This document shows, one piece after another, positions 8,566 through 17,552 of a stretch of DNA of 64,000 nt (position 1 is its first letter; each line of letters opens with the position of its first letter). The notes below the pieces were generated by a model. It was not told the DNA's origin. It saw only the letters and a program-made list of their open reading frames with translations, and did not search any database. The DNA is from Flammeovirgaceae bacterium UBA2371 (GTDB lineage Bacteria > Bacteroidota > Bacteroidia > Cytophagales > Cyclobacteriaceae): assembly GCA_002345965.1 (NCBI GenBank), contig DDTF01000050.1:1-64000 (forward strand), given 5' to 3'. Position numbers and translations under genes: made by a program.

Positions 8566-11500
8566 ATGACAACTAGGCAAGAGCAATTCCATTCATTTCT
8601 GAGTAAAAAAAATAGCCATTTGAGGTGGGCATATATCCTATTTGGCATTTTGGCAATATCCCTCATGCAGTTTCAGGTTCAGGCTCAACAAGCACGTGAA
8701 ACTTTCGGCAAGAACAGAATACAATACAAGCAATTTGAATGGCAGTACCTTTCGTCAGAAAATTTTGATGTCTACTATTATGATAATCGAAGAAAAGTAG
8801 CCAATGAAGCCATACAATATTTAGAGGGAGAATTTGACAGGATCACTGATCTTATTGGATATCCTCCATATTTAAAGACCAAAGTTTTTCTTTACAATTC
8901 GATCAGTGATTTGCAGCAAAGTAATATTGGTCTCAACCATACAGATTTTAATGTTGGGGGTGAAACTGAGTTTGTAAAGCCTTATGTAGAAATTGCTCAT
9001 CCGGGCACAGTAGATGAATTCAAGGAACAACTCATTTACAAAATGACGGAATTGATGGTGAATGAAATGATGTTTGGAGGGAGCCTCAAAGACATGTTTC
9101 AGAATGCGGTCTTGCTCAATCTACCAGAGTGGTTTATCAAAGGAGCTTCCGGATATGTTTCTAAAGGCTGGAACGCGGAGATGGATGACTACATCCGTCA
9201 GTTGGTGAGAACAAAAAAAATTAATAAGGCGCTCAAGCTTACAGGTGAGGAAGCAGAATTGGTCGGGCAGTCGATTTGGAATTACATCGCAGAGAAATAT
9301 GGCAAGAGCAGTATCTCCAATATTTTGAATTATGCAAGGGTAATCAGAAATGAACAAAAGAGTGTCTTGATTACGCTGGGAATAAGTTTCAAGCAACTTA
9401 TTGCAGAATGGAAATTGTATTATTCGGATATGGAGGAAAAGGTAAATCAGAGCTATGTCATTCCTCTGGATTCGACTAAGGTAAGCAGCAGACACAGAAA
9501 GGAAATCATTTTCACAACTGTTAAGCTAAGTCCAGATGGCAAAAACATTGCTTATGCCGAAAATGACAGAGGTAGATTTGTCGTTAAAATAAAATCGCTG
9601 GAAAATGAAAAAGAGGTTACAATCCTCACCAGTGGCAATAAAGTATTCAGGCAAGATGTTAATCGCAACGTGCCCCTTATCAGCTGGGCTGATAATAACA
9701 CACTGGGAGTAATTGGCGTAAAATATGGCGAATATGTATTCTGGCTTTATGACCTGACCACCAAAAGCAAGTTGCCAAGAGAACTGGATCGTTTCAGCAA
9801 CATTCGAAGTTTTGATTTTTCAGGAAATGGAAGACTGGCCATTTTAAGTGCGGACTTCGAAGGGCAAAATGATTTGTTTTTGATAAGCAGCAGAAGAGAC
9901 CGTACCCGCAGACTTACCAATGATCTTTATGATGACTTTGACCCCTCATTTATTCCTAACAGCAATACCATAGTTTTTAGTTCTAATCGTACTAATGACA
10001 CCATTAACACTATTGTAAAGGGAATAAAGACCATCCCAACTAATTATAATTTGTATCTCTTTGATCTAGATACTACAACCAATGTTGTTAATCGACTCAC
10101 CAATACACTGAGTAAGGATTATTATCCACTGGCATCTGATAAAAACAATATCTATTACCTCAGTGATCAACGCGGAATTGTTAATATTTTCAAGTTTGAT
10201 TTAAGTACTGGAATCTATTCTCAGGTTACCAATTATAATAGCAGCATTAAGGAGTACGATATTGATTTTAACAATAAGTCGCTTGCCATGGTAATGGATA
10301 AGGGACTTAAAGAGGATATATTTTATACCAAACCCTTTAATTTGAATCGGCAGGTATTCACTCCTGCTACCCGAAGAAAAGAAGTGCAGCAAGCTAAGGC
10401 TATCGTAGAAAAGCGAAAACAGGAAGCGCCACAAAAAGGGCTCTCCATTAAAGAGTTGATCAATTCACGTATGCGTGGTAATGATTCAATCAATCAACAG
10501 GTGCCTACTGATACCACTGGCCGAAAAAAGATGCCAGCAGATTCGATTGATACAGATAATTATATTTTTGAGGATGAGGCCGTACAACCCGATACGCTGA
10601 TAGCAAAGAAAGAACCTGAAGTAAAGAAAGCTGATGTTGTAAATACAGAAGACTATGTTTTTGAGGATGAAGCGACCAGAAATCAACCTTCAGAAACTTT
10701 TCTGAATCGTTATATGAAAGCGCGGGAAGCGACTCGCATAAGAGGACCATTCCCTTACGAGCCAAAGTTCACTTATGAAAATCTCATCACTAATTTTGTA
10801 ATAGATCCTTTGCGCGGATTTAGTGTCAGGCTGGAAACACAAATGAATGACATGCTGGAGAACTACCGTTTTTTTGGGGGTATTCAAACAGCTTTTGATT
10901 GGAAGAGTGGAGATATCTATGGAGAAATTCAATACTTGCCTCATCGTATAGATTACAGTGCCCGCATTGATCGTAAGGTCATTTTCTGGGATGGCACCAC
11001 CAACCTGCAAAAGTACACCTGGCAGAAAGTAGAGATGGGCGCCTCTTTACCATTGTCTGTACGCACCAGAGTTACGATTAAGCCATTCTTGGGCTATACC
11101 CGTTTTGTGGATAGGGGAAGTGATAAATCGCCCTCTGTTCCCCCAGTCTTTTTGCCCCCTGCTGAACAATTTTATGCAGGCTCCAAAATGGAACTGGTAT
11201 TTGACAACAGCTTAACTACAGGGTTAAACATTATTGAAGGGACAAGAGGAAAGATCAACTTTACCCATTACGAAGGATTGGGAAATAAGCAGGCAAGCTT
11301 CTCGCACGCGGCCATTGACATCAGGCACTATCAGCCTATCTACAAGGAAATAGTAGTTGCTGTGCGCGGATTTACCGGAACATTTTTCGGGAATGCACCC
11401 AAGTCCTATGCGCTTGGCGGCATGGACAACTGGTTTGGAAATAAAATCAACACCGGAGGAGCTGGCAATCCATTGGCCAATGTTGAAGGATTTAATCCCA

Positions 11501-11922
11501 ATCTTGTATTTACGGAATTTGCTACCAGCCTAAGAGGATTTAACTATGCCACACAGTATGGTAGAAGTGTAGCATTAGCCAATGTTGAATTGAGAGTTCC
11601 ATTGATACGAGCGCTATCCGGAGGCCCCATTACATCGAATTTTTTCCGGAACATGCAATTCACCAGTTTTTATGATATAGGAACGAGTTGGACGGGTAAA
11701 CCTCCAATCAATTCTAATACCAGCACCCAAACCAGGATTGAAGAGCAGGGCCCCTTTCGTGCTGAAATTAAAGACTTCCTCAATCCGTGGTTGTACAGTT
11801 ACGGATTCGGATTTCGTAGCATGATGTTGGGCTACTACATGAAATTCGATCTTGCCTGGCCTGTAGAAAACTATCAGGTAAAAGACCCACGCATATTTGT
11901 TACCTTGGGGTTTGATTTCTAA
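8566..11922 (+). CDS. Large secreted protein: MA-like domain, beta-propeller, outer-membrane barrel
   Basis: The 1118-residue protein has a long N terminus with a signal peptide at about 20-41 (ending VQAQQA). A peptidase-MA-like region (about 45-300) follows, recognisable by LPEWFIKGASGYVSKGW. Next comes a WD40-like (PD40/TolB) propeller (about 300-600) with repeats such as KLSPDGKNIAYAE and FSSNR. A linker rich in Lys, Glu and Asp holds two copies of YxFEDEA (near 665 and 700). The last 350 residues form a surface-antigen-like barrel ending in Phe (VTLGFDF). The helix that should carry HExxH reads MTELMVNEM, so zinc catalysis is unlikely. Similar three-part proteins are often called TolB-like translocation proteins in Cytophagales. 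Exact role unknown; outer-membrane location is well supported. Confidence 0.8.
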   Translation: MTTRQEQFHSFLSKKNSHLRWAYILFGILAISLMQFQVQAQQARETFGKNRIQYKQFEWQYLSSENFDVYYYDNRRKVANEAIQYLEGEFDRITDLIGYPPYLKTKVFLYNSISDLQQSNIGLNHTDFNVGGETEFVKPYVEIAHPGTVDEFKEQLIYKMTELMVNEMMFGGSLKDMFQNAVLLNLPEWFIKGASGYVSKGWNAEMDDYIRQLVRTKKINKALKLTGEEAELVGQSIWNYIAEKYGKSSISNILNYARVIRNEQKSVLITLGISFKQLIAEWKLYYSDMEEKVNQSYVIPLDSTKVSSRHRKEIIFTTVKLSPDGKNIAYAENDRGRFVVKIKSLENEKEVTILTSGNKVFRQDVNRNVPLISWADNNTLGVIGVKYGEYVFWLYDLTTKSKLPRELDRFSNIRSFDFSGNGRLAILSADFEGQNDLFLISSRRDRTRRLTNDLYDDFDPSFIPNSNTIVFSSNRTNDTINTIVKGIKTIPTNYNLYLFDLDTTTNVVNRLTNTLSKDYYPLASDKNNIYYLSDQRGIVNIFKFDLSTGIYSQVTNYNSSIKEYDIDFNNKSLAMVMDKGLKEDIFYTKPFNLNRQVFTPATRRKEVQQAKAIVEKRKQEAPQKGLSIKELINSRMRGNDSINQQVPTDTTGRKKMPADSIDTDNYIFEDEAVQPDTLIAKKEPEVKKADVVNTEDYVFEDEATRNQPSETFLNRYMKAREATRIRGPFPYEPKFTYENLITNFVIDPLRGFSVRLETQMNDMLENYRFFGGIQTAFDWKSGDIYGEIQYLPHRIDYSARIDRKVIFWDGTTNLQKYTWQKVEMGASLPLSVRTRVTIKPFLGYTRFVDRGSDKSPSVPPVFLPPAEQFYAGSKMELVFDNSLTTGLNIIEGTRGKINFTHYEGLGNKQASFSHAAIDIRHYQPIYKEIVVAVRGFTGTFFGNAPKSYALGGMDNWFGNKINTGGAGNPLANVEGFNPNLVFTEFATSLRGFNYATQYGRSVALANVELRVPLIRALSGGPITSNFFRNMQFTSFYDIGTSWTGKPPINSNTSTQTRIEEQGPFRAEIKDFLNPWLYSYGFGFRSMMLGYYMKFDLAWPVENYQVKDPRIFVTLGFDF

Positions 11923-11937
11923 CAATCTGAGATTTTT

Positions 11938-12816
11938 ATGATTAAATCAATGACCGGCTTTGGTCAGGCTTCTTCCTCTTATGGAGATCTGACAATAACA
12001 GCAGAGGTGAAAAGTTTAAATTCCAAGTTCATGGATTTGACGGTGAGGCTTCCCCGGGTGCACACAGACAAGGAATTGATATTGCGAAACATTGCAACCG
12101 AACAACTGGAGAGAGGTAAAATTTCTATTAGTGTAGAATGTGAAAGGGGTGCCAAGCAGGAAGTCTTACAGCATTATAATGAAGAGTTATTTATTGCCTA
12201 TTACGCTCAACTTAAAAGGTTGGCTGATCGGGCGATGGCTCCCTATGAAAATCTTTTTCAGATCGCGTTAAATTCCCCGGATGTCATTCAAAATACTGGT
12301 AAAACAGAAGTGGATCCAGATGAGTGGAATGCCATCAACAATTGTGTGCTGGAAGCAATTAAAAAATGTGATGAGTTTAGAAAAGCTGAAGGCGCAGTGT
12401 TACAGAAAAAACTGGAGTCATATTGTGAGTCGATTGAATCAGGACTCGCTATCATTGAGTCATTGGATCCTAAAAGGGTTGAAAAAGTACGAAGCAGGAT
12501 TAAGGGAAGGGTAGAGGATTTTTTTGGTGAGGAAGGGTTCGATGAAAACAGATTGGAACAGGAAATTATCTTTTATATAGAGAAACTGGATATTCATGAA
12601 GAGCGGGTGCGCCTCAAAACTCATCTGGATTATTTTCAGCAGGTGTTGAAAAGCAATACCAGCAATGGGAAAAAGCTAGCATTTATCTCTCAGGAAATTG
12701 GCAGAGAAATCAACACCATTGGAAGCAAAGCCAATGATGCGGAAATTCAAAAACACGTTGTAATGATGAAGGAGGAATTAGAGAAAGTAAAGGAGCAGCT
12801 GAGCAATGTGCTTTAA
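11938..12816 (+). CDS. yicC: YicC/YloC family endoribonuclease
   Basis: The family hallmark MIKSMTGFG opens the 292-residue protein, and the C-terminal DUF1732 region (GREINTIGSKANDAEIQ-HVVMMKEELEKVKEQ) closes it. YicC proteins are cytosolic endoribonucleases; in E. coli the protein takes part in turnover of small RNAs. The middle is helical and acidic, as usual. The gene starts 15 bases after the propeller/barrel gene and is probably in the same transcript. The guanylate kinase gene often found beside yicC in other bacteria is absent here. It converges with the next gene, leaving only 4 bases between the stops. Confidence 0.93.
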   Translation: MIKSMTGFGQASSSYGDLTITAEVKSLNSKFMDLTVRLPRVHTDKELILRNIATEQLERGKISISVECERGAKQEVLQHYNEELFIAYYAQLKRLADRAMAPYENLFQIALNSPDVIQNTGKTEVDPDEWNAINNCVLEAIKKCDEFRKAEGAVLQKKLESYCESIESGLAIIESLDPKRVEKVRSRIKGRVEDFFGEEGFDENRLEQEIIFYIEKLDIHEERVRLKTHLDYFQQVLKSNTSNGKKLAFISQEIGREINTIGSKANDAEIQKHVVMMKEELEKVKEQLSNVL

Positions 12817-12820
12817 AACA

Positions 12821-13573
12821 TCATTCATTTATTAAGTCCACGGTCACATTTTTTGTTTCAATTTTACTAAGCTCTACTAACTCGCCCTTTTTGAATAGTT
12901 CCTCTGCCTGATCTACAGTAAGAGAATTGTTTTTTGGTTTATAATTGATATAGTCCTGAAACTTAATTCCATTGACCACCCTCGGATTATAAGCAACGCG
13001 GAAACGGAAACTGGTTTCGTCATCTTCAGCAAATGAGTATGCCAGATAATCGATGGCAAAGTTTTGCTGATTGATCCAATATAAATACACATCTTCATGG
13101 TCTTCTCCACCACCTTCGGCAGCGAAAGTCACTTGAATTGTATAATACGATTGCTCATTAATAGTTGTCTCACCAATCAATTTCTTATTAACGGCTGCAT
13201 CATTTAGTCCATAAGGGAGAAGTGCGAAATAATGCACGGAATTTGTTGACGAGGTATATTTGGCAGCCATGGTATCGTGTACTATTACTTCCTTACCATT
13301 GATTTCCCTTTTGTATCCATTATTGGTAACGAAGTCATGAACGGTGCCTGAGGAATCTTCAAATATACGTTCATAAGAAAATGATCCTCCATTTCGACTT
13401 GCTACGTAGTGCATGTCGCGAAAATCAAAACCTATCGTGGAATGAAGGTATTTTTCGCCACCGGCAGCCTCAATGGTTTTATCAATAATTTTTTGAGGAT
13501 CAGAAAGTTTTGTGTTGCAGCCAAACAACAATGCTGCACTAATGATAATGATGAAGAAAGAAAGAATTTTCAT
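12821..13573 (-). CDS. DUF6503-like lipoprotein
   Basis: The 250-residue protein begins with a lipoprotein signal: a hydrophobic stretch and a lipobox ending LLFGC (Cys19). The mature part starts DPQKIIDKTIEAAGG and is rich in beta-strands, in the style of LolA/LolB-like and outer-membrane lipoprotein-sorting folds; DUF6503 is the closest family I can name. The segment VYLYWINQQNFAIDYLAYS fits the concave-sheet fold that holds lipid-like ligands. No enzyme motif is visible. It is separated by 55 bases from the arginase-like gene upstream on the same strand and may be co-transcribed with it. Function unknown. Confidence 0.7.
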   Translation of the reverse strand: MKILSFFIIIISAALLFGCNTKLSDPQKIIDKTIEAAGGEKYLHSTIGFDFRDMHYVASRNGGSFSYERIFEDSSGTVHDFVTNNGYKREINGKEVIVHDTMAAKYTSSTNSVHYFALLPYGLNDAAVNKKLIGETTINEQSYYTIQVTFAAEGGGEDHEDVYLYWINQQNFAIDYLAYSFAEDDETSFRFRVAYNPRVVNGIKFQDYINYKPKNNSLTVDQAEELFKKGELVELSKIETKNVTVDLINE

Positions 13574-13628
13574 AACATTTTTATAACTGAATTGGGCTAT
13601 TGAAAGTTTGTCGACTGGAAGACAAACC

Positions 13629-14789
13629 CTATATCAATTTAGATAAACTGGATATGTATCGCTCTGGCAATTCGCCCTGAGTTGCTGTCTGGTAATCATT
13701 ATAACTGCATGGTACAATACTTGCCCTTGCAAACCGATCATTGGCTCTGTGATGGTTTATTTCCATCCACCACTTTTCCGTAAATTTACTTTTGTAAAAT
13801 GTTAGGATTTCGGGTTCTACTGGCATTGATACGGTATACTTCAAGAAATCATTGCTCTTGAAATTCTGTTCGTTCTTACGGTGATAGTAGCCTTCAATGA
13901 AATACCAGATCATCGTAGCAACAACGGCAGCTGTTTTATGCCTATCATCATCTTTCTCTGGATTGTACTCGTAGAAGCCAATTGAACTTAGTTTTTCATT
14001 GGTGCCGGCATACCAGCAAATCTGGCAAGCTTCTTCACCTGTTAAGCCAAAGGGCTGTGCGTTGGCATTACCAGGCGCATCGGCTGATCGGATGGCTGTG
14101 ATGTCAAAGGATGCCATGTCAGCATTGCGTATAGCAGGTTCCATTTCTGAAATATTGCTGCGCAATTGGCCTACACGATAAGCCTCGAAATATAATTTTT
14201 CCAGAATATTAACCGCCAATGGATCGATCAGATAAGTTTGTTGGGCCAAGTGCGTATACCCAAAAAGATAGTTGGGTTCATGCAAAAGAATTTTATTGAT
14301 GTGTTTTGAGGAAGGTGCATGTTCTGTACTATCGTCCAGATCCAGAAAGGCATCAATGTTTAGCAGGTTTACCAACTTTTCCATTTCCTCATAACCTTTG
14401 TATTGTCCGTAATCAAGATCATGAGATCCACCTAATAGAATAGGAAGCACATTGTTTTCCAAAAGAATCCGGCAAACTTCGCTTACGCGCACGTAGGTTT
14501 CATCAAGGTCTATGCCTGGATTCAGGTTTCCTAGATCAACAATATTATTTTTGCCCGCTCCCCTTTTGAGAGCGTATAATTTTTTCCTGATTTCATCGGG
14601 TCCGTTTTTACACCCCATGTTGGTTTTGGTGCCTCTTTCTTCTTGGATGCCAAATAGGGCTATGTGCGCATTTTTATAATCGGGCATCTTATCACCAAAA
14701 AACCTGATGCTTTTGAGCAGTGAGCCGGAGTCCTGAATGTGCTCGTAAATGGATTCGTCAAGGGGAGAAAACAGAATGGTTAAATCCAT
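13629..14789 (-). CDS. Arginase/formimidoylglutamase-family protein with altered metal ligands
   Basis: The 386-residue protein has the arginase/ureohydrolase fold. The three metal-binding motifs are recognisable but changed. GGSHD keeps His123. The second motif, canonical DAHxD, reads DAFLD (146-150), with Phe in place of the His. The third, canonical SFDxD, reads SFDITAI (228-233), with Thr231 for the second Asp. The motif ADAPGNA follows as in true ureohydrolases. Bacteroidota homologues are often annotated formimidoylglutamase (hutG-like), but with two of six manganese ligands replaced, the reaction is uncertain. No hut genes are nearby. The protein is also longer than usual arginases by about 70 residues. 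Fold certain, activity doubtful. Confidence 0.8.
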   Translation of the reverse strand: MDLTILFSPLDESIYEHIQDSGSLLKSIRFFGDKMPDYKNAHIALFGIQEERGTKTNMGCKNGPDEIRKKLYALKRGAGKNNIVDLGNLNPGIDLDETYVRVSEVCRILLENNVLPILLGGSHDLDYGQYKGYEEMEKLVNLLNIDAFLDLDDSTEHAPSSKHINKILLHEPNYLFGYTHLAQQTYLIDPLAVNILEKLYFEAYRVGQLRSNISEMEPAIRNADMASFDITAIRSADAPGNANAQPFGLTGEEACQICWYAGTNEKLSSIGFYEYNPEKDDDRHKTAAVVATMIWYFIEGYYHRKNEQNFKSNDFLKYTVSMPVEPEILTFYKSKFTEKWWMEINHHRANDRFARASIVPCSYNDYQTATQGELPERYISSLSKLI

Positions 14790-14869
14790 TGGATTGTGGT
14801 TTGAACAAAGCTATTTCATTATACAAGAAGGAGCAACCTCTTTTTGGATTTTTGGCTTTGGTTATAAAT

Positions 14870-14899
14870 AAAAAAGCAGCTATCGGGGTGATAGCTGCT
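14870..14899 (-). terminator. Rho-independent terminator of nqrF
   Basis: A perfect 10-base inverted repeat (AGCAGCTATC / GATAGCTGCT, 14875-14884 and 14890-14899) with a 5-base loop lies 21 bases past the nqrF stop. On the minus strand it is followed by a run of five or more T. This is a textbook intrinsic terminator. Confidence 0.9.
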
Positions 14900-14920
14900 T
14901 CAATTGAAATTAGATTTTAA

Positions 14921-16213
14921 CTACCCGCCAAAATCGTCAAAGCGAACGTTTTCTTTTGGAATACCCAAATCGTCCAGCATCTTGAGTACAGCCGCGTTCA
15001 TCAATGGAGGGCCACACAGATAGTATTCCACATCTTCTGGTGCAGGGTGATCTTTCAAATAATTATCATAAAGACAGGAGTGTATGAATCCTACGTATCC
15101 GTCTGCTTCTCTGTCGTCCAAACTCTTTTTTACTTTCCAGTTGTCTTCAGGCAGCGGTTCTGATAGTCCGATATGGAAGTTAAAATTCGGGAAGTCCTTC
15201 TCAATATTACGGAAGTGTTCAGTATAAAAAAGCTCCTTTTTAGAACGACCACCGTACCAATAGGATACTTTGCGTTTCGTTTTTTCAGTATGGAATAAGT
15301 GAAAGATTTGTGCGCGCAAAGGTGCCATACCAGCTCCCCCACCAATGTAAATCATCTCTCTTTCCGTCTTGTTAATATGGAACTCACCGTAAGGTCCTGA
15401 TATGGTCACTTTGTCACCAGGTTTTCTGGAGAAGATATAGGAAGAGCAAATACCAGGATTTACATCCATCCATCCGTTTTTAGCCCTATCGAATGGAGGT
15501 GTTGCTACACGGATGTTTAGCATCACAATATTTCCTTCAGCAGGGTGGTTGGCCATAGAGTAGGCACGGAAAATGGGCTCATCGTTTTTCATTTTGAGAT
15601 CCCATAATTTGAATTTATCCCAATCACCCTGGAATACGTCAGGTTTGTGGCCTAATTCCGGATGAGGCGTAATGTCTATTGTCTTGTAATCCACTTCGAT
15701 TGGAGGAACGTCAATTTGGATATAACCTCCTGCTTCAAATTTCAATGTTTCTCCTGGGGGCAGTTTCACCACAAACTCCTTAATAAACGTGGATACGTTA
15801 TAGTTGGAAACCACCTCACACTCCCATTTCTTGATACCGAATATTTCTTCTGGGATTCTAATATTAAGATCCTGCTTCACTTTTACCTGGCAACCCAGCC
15901 TCACATGATCTTTTCTCTCCTGGCGACTCAGATGACCTACCTCAGTAGGCAACACGTCTCCTCCACCGTCTTCTACCACACACTTGCACATGGCACAAGT
16001 ACCTCCTCCACCGCAAGCAGAAGGAAGGAATATTTTTTCATTGGCCAGTGTAGTAAGCAATGTACTACCAGCACTAACTGTGATTTCCTTTTCTCCATTA
16101 ATCAGGATCTTAACAGGTCCAGATTGAACCAGTCGTTTTTGAGCAAATAACAGCACAAAAACCAGCAGAAGAATGATAATTGTAAATGCCGTGATCGAGG
16201 TAAATATTAACAT
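14921..16213 (-). CDS. nqrF: Na+-translocating NADH:quinone reductase subunit F
   Basis: NqrF is the NADH-oxidising entry subunit of the sodium pump NQR. The 430-residue protein has one N-terminal membrane helix (4-24), a 2Fe-2S ferredoxin domain with Cys67, Cys73, Cys76 and Cys108 in the expected spacing, an FAD domain (RAYSMANHP) and an NADH-binding domain ([10 protein letters not shown], then [10 protein letters not shown]). The C terminus FDDFGG is typical. It is normally the last gene of nqrABCDEF, but no other nqr gene is nearby: the upstream neighbour is hom, 112 bases away. A -7-like box (TATATTTG on the minus strand, 16238-16245) and a strong terminator suggest that it is transcribed alone. 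Confidence 0.95.
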   Translation of the reverse strand: MLIFTSITAFTIIILLLVFVLLFAQKRLVQSGPVKILINGEKEITVSAGSTLLTTLANEKIFLPSACGGGGTCAMCKCVVEDGGGDVLPTEVGHLSRQERKDHVRLGCQVKVKQDLNIRIPEEIFGIKKWECEVVSNYNVSTFIKEFVVKLPPGETLKFEAGGYIQIDVPPIEVDYKTIDITPHPELGHKPDVFQGDWDKFKLWDLKMKNDEPIFRAYSMANHPAEGNIVMLNIRVATPPFDRAKNGWMDVNPGICSSYIFSRKPGDKVTISGPYGEFHINKTEREMIYIGGGAGMAPLRAQIFHLFHTEKTKRKVSYWYGGRSKKELFYTEHFRNIEKDFPNFNFHIGLSEPLPEDNWKVKKSLDDREADGYVGFIHSCLYDNYLKDHPAPEDVEYYLCGPPLMNAAVLKMLDDLGIPKENVRFDDFGG

Positions 16214-16237
16214 GAAAATGCGTGTTTATCAGATGCA

Positions 16238-16245
16238 CAAATATA
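16238..16245 (-). promoter_or_regulatory. nqrF: Putative nqrF promoter, -7 box
   Basis: TATATTTG on the minus strand matches the Bacteroidota -7 consensus TAnnTTTG. It lies 24 bases before the nqrF ATG. A clear -33 TTG at 19-20 bases upstream is missing (a T-run is there instead), so the call rests on one box. Confidence 0.4.
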
Positions 16246-16325
16246 TCGACAGAACCCAAAAAATAGGTGCTATCGATATAAAAATTACTTCATTCATATA
16301 AACAACACTTAGCCAGGGTAGTTCT

Positions 16326-17552
16326 CTATACCAAGCTAAATTCCCGTTCTTTTTCTTGTACACAAGCCCGCCATTGGACGTCATTTTTCAGGATTATGGA
16401 AAGGTCTTCACGATCTACCCATTCAAGCAGTTTCTGGGTCCTGATCCACCCATTCATAAAGTGCCGATTCTCACCCTGATAACCACCTGTAAACTCCACA
16501 AAATCGCTGATGTGAACGCCATTTGTGCCCCCGAAACTGATATGAGCGTATACCAGTACATTGCTTTCAAAGCTTATTTCTTCATTGGCTTGTATTTTGG
16601 GATAAGAATATTTGTATTGAGCGGCTACTCCAGCTACATCTGCCAGCACTACCAAACCTGTGGGGAGGCTTCCTGCTCCCTTTCCGGTGAGTAATTGTGC
16701 TCCAGTAGCACTGCCAACAATGTTGATGGCGTTGAATTCATTTTTTACCTGCGCCAATGGACTCTCCAATGGAACAAACATGGGGGCGACTAAGCCGACT
16801 ATTTTATTTCCCATTTTCTGAGCCTTTGCTACCAGTTTGATGGTACAGCCTTGCTGTCGGGCAAAACGAATGTCATGTTCGGTGATGCGATCGATTCCCA
16901 GGTTTAGGATTTGATCAGGCTTTACAAAGCACCCAAAAGAATGAGCAATAGTAATGGCCAATTTGTACTTGGAATCATAACCTTTCACATCCAATGTTGG
17001 ATTTGATTCTGCAAACCCCAGTTGTTGAGCATCTTCTAGCGCCTCTGCATAGTGCTTCTTTTCCTCAATCATTTTTGTGAGGATGTAATTGGTGGATCCA
17101 TTAAAAATGCCTTCCATACTTTGAATTTCATCGAAGGCATAGTGCGTTTCGAGGTTTCGGATGAAAGGAATGCTTCCACATACCGCCCCTTCATAGATCA
17201 CGGGTGTGTTATACTTTTCCTGAAGCCAGTAAATCTCTTCCAGATTTTCTGCCAGCATTTTTTTATTGGCAGTAACAACCGCTTTTCCCTTTCGGAGAGA
17301 TTGCTTTAAAATGTCCAGCGCGGTTGAAGCATCGTCAATTAATTCGACTACTATATCAATTTCAGGATCGTCTAGTATATCGCCAGGTGTTGTGCTAATA
17401 ACTGTAGATGCGATCGTACGTATCTTGTTCGGGTTTTTGATAACTATTTTCTTGATCTCAAGGTTTGGGTGGTTCGATTGCTCTAACAGTTCATAGAACC
17501 CTTGGCCTACGCTACCCAAGCCAAACACACCTAGTTTTAGCTTTTTACTCAT
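16326..17552 (-). CDS. hom: Homoserine dehydrogenase
   Basis: The enzyme reduces aspartate semialdehyde to homoserine, the branch point to threonine and methionine. The 408-residue protein has the NAD(P)-binding motif GLGSVGQG (11-18), the substrate region GIFNGSTNYILTKM and the signature GFAESNPTLDVKGYDSKYK with its catalytic Lys. It is the monofunctional type, without a fused aspartokinase. The C-terminal 60 residues do not look like a clear ACT domain. It is the last gene of metY-metX-hom and overlaps metX by 8 bases. The homoserine it makes feeds MetX directly. Control is expected from the metY leader. Confidence 0.93.
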   Translation of the reverse strand: MSKKLKLGVFGLGSVGQGFYELLEQSNHPNLEIKKIVIKNPNKIRTIASTVISTTPGDILDDPEIDIVVELIDDASTALDILKQSLRKGKAVVTANKKMLAENLEEIYWLQEKYNTPVIYEGAVCGSIPFIRNLETHYAFDEIQSMEGIFNGSTNYILTKMIEEKKHYAEALEDAQQLGFAESNPTLDVKGYDSKYKLAITIAHSFGCFVKPDQILNLGIDRITEHDIRFARQQGCTIKLVAKAQKMGNKIVGLVAPMFVPLESPLAQVKNEFNAINIVGSATGAQLLTGKGAGSLPTGLVVLADVAGVAAQYKYSYPKIQANEEISFESNVLVYAHISFGGTNGVHISDFVEFTGGYQGENRHFMNGWIRTQKLLEWVDREDLSIILKNDVQWRACVQEKEREFSLV

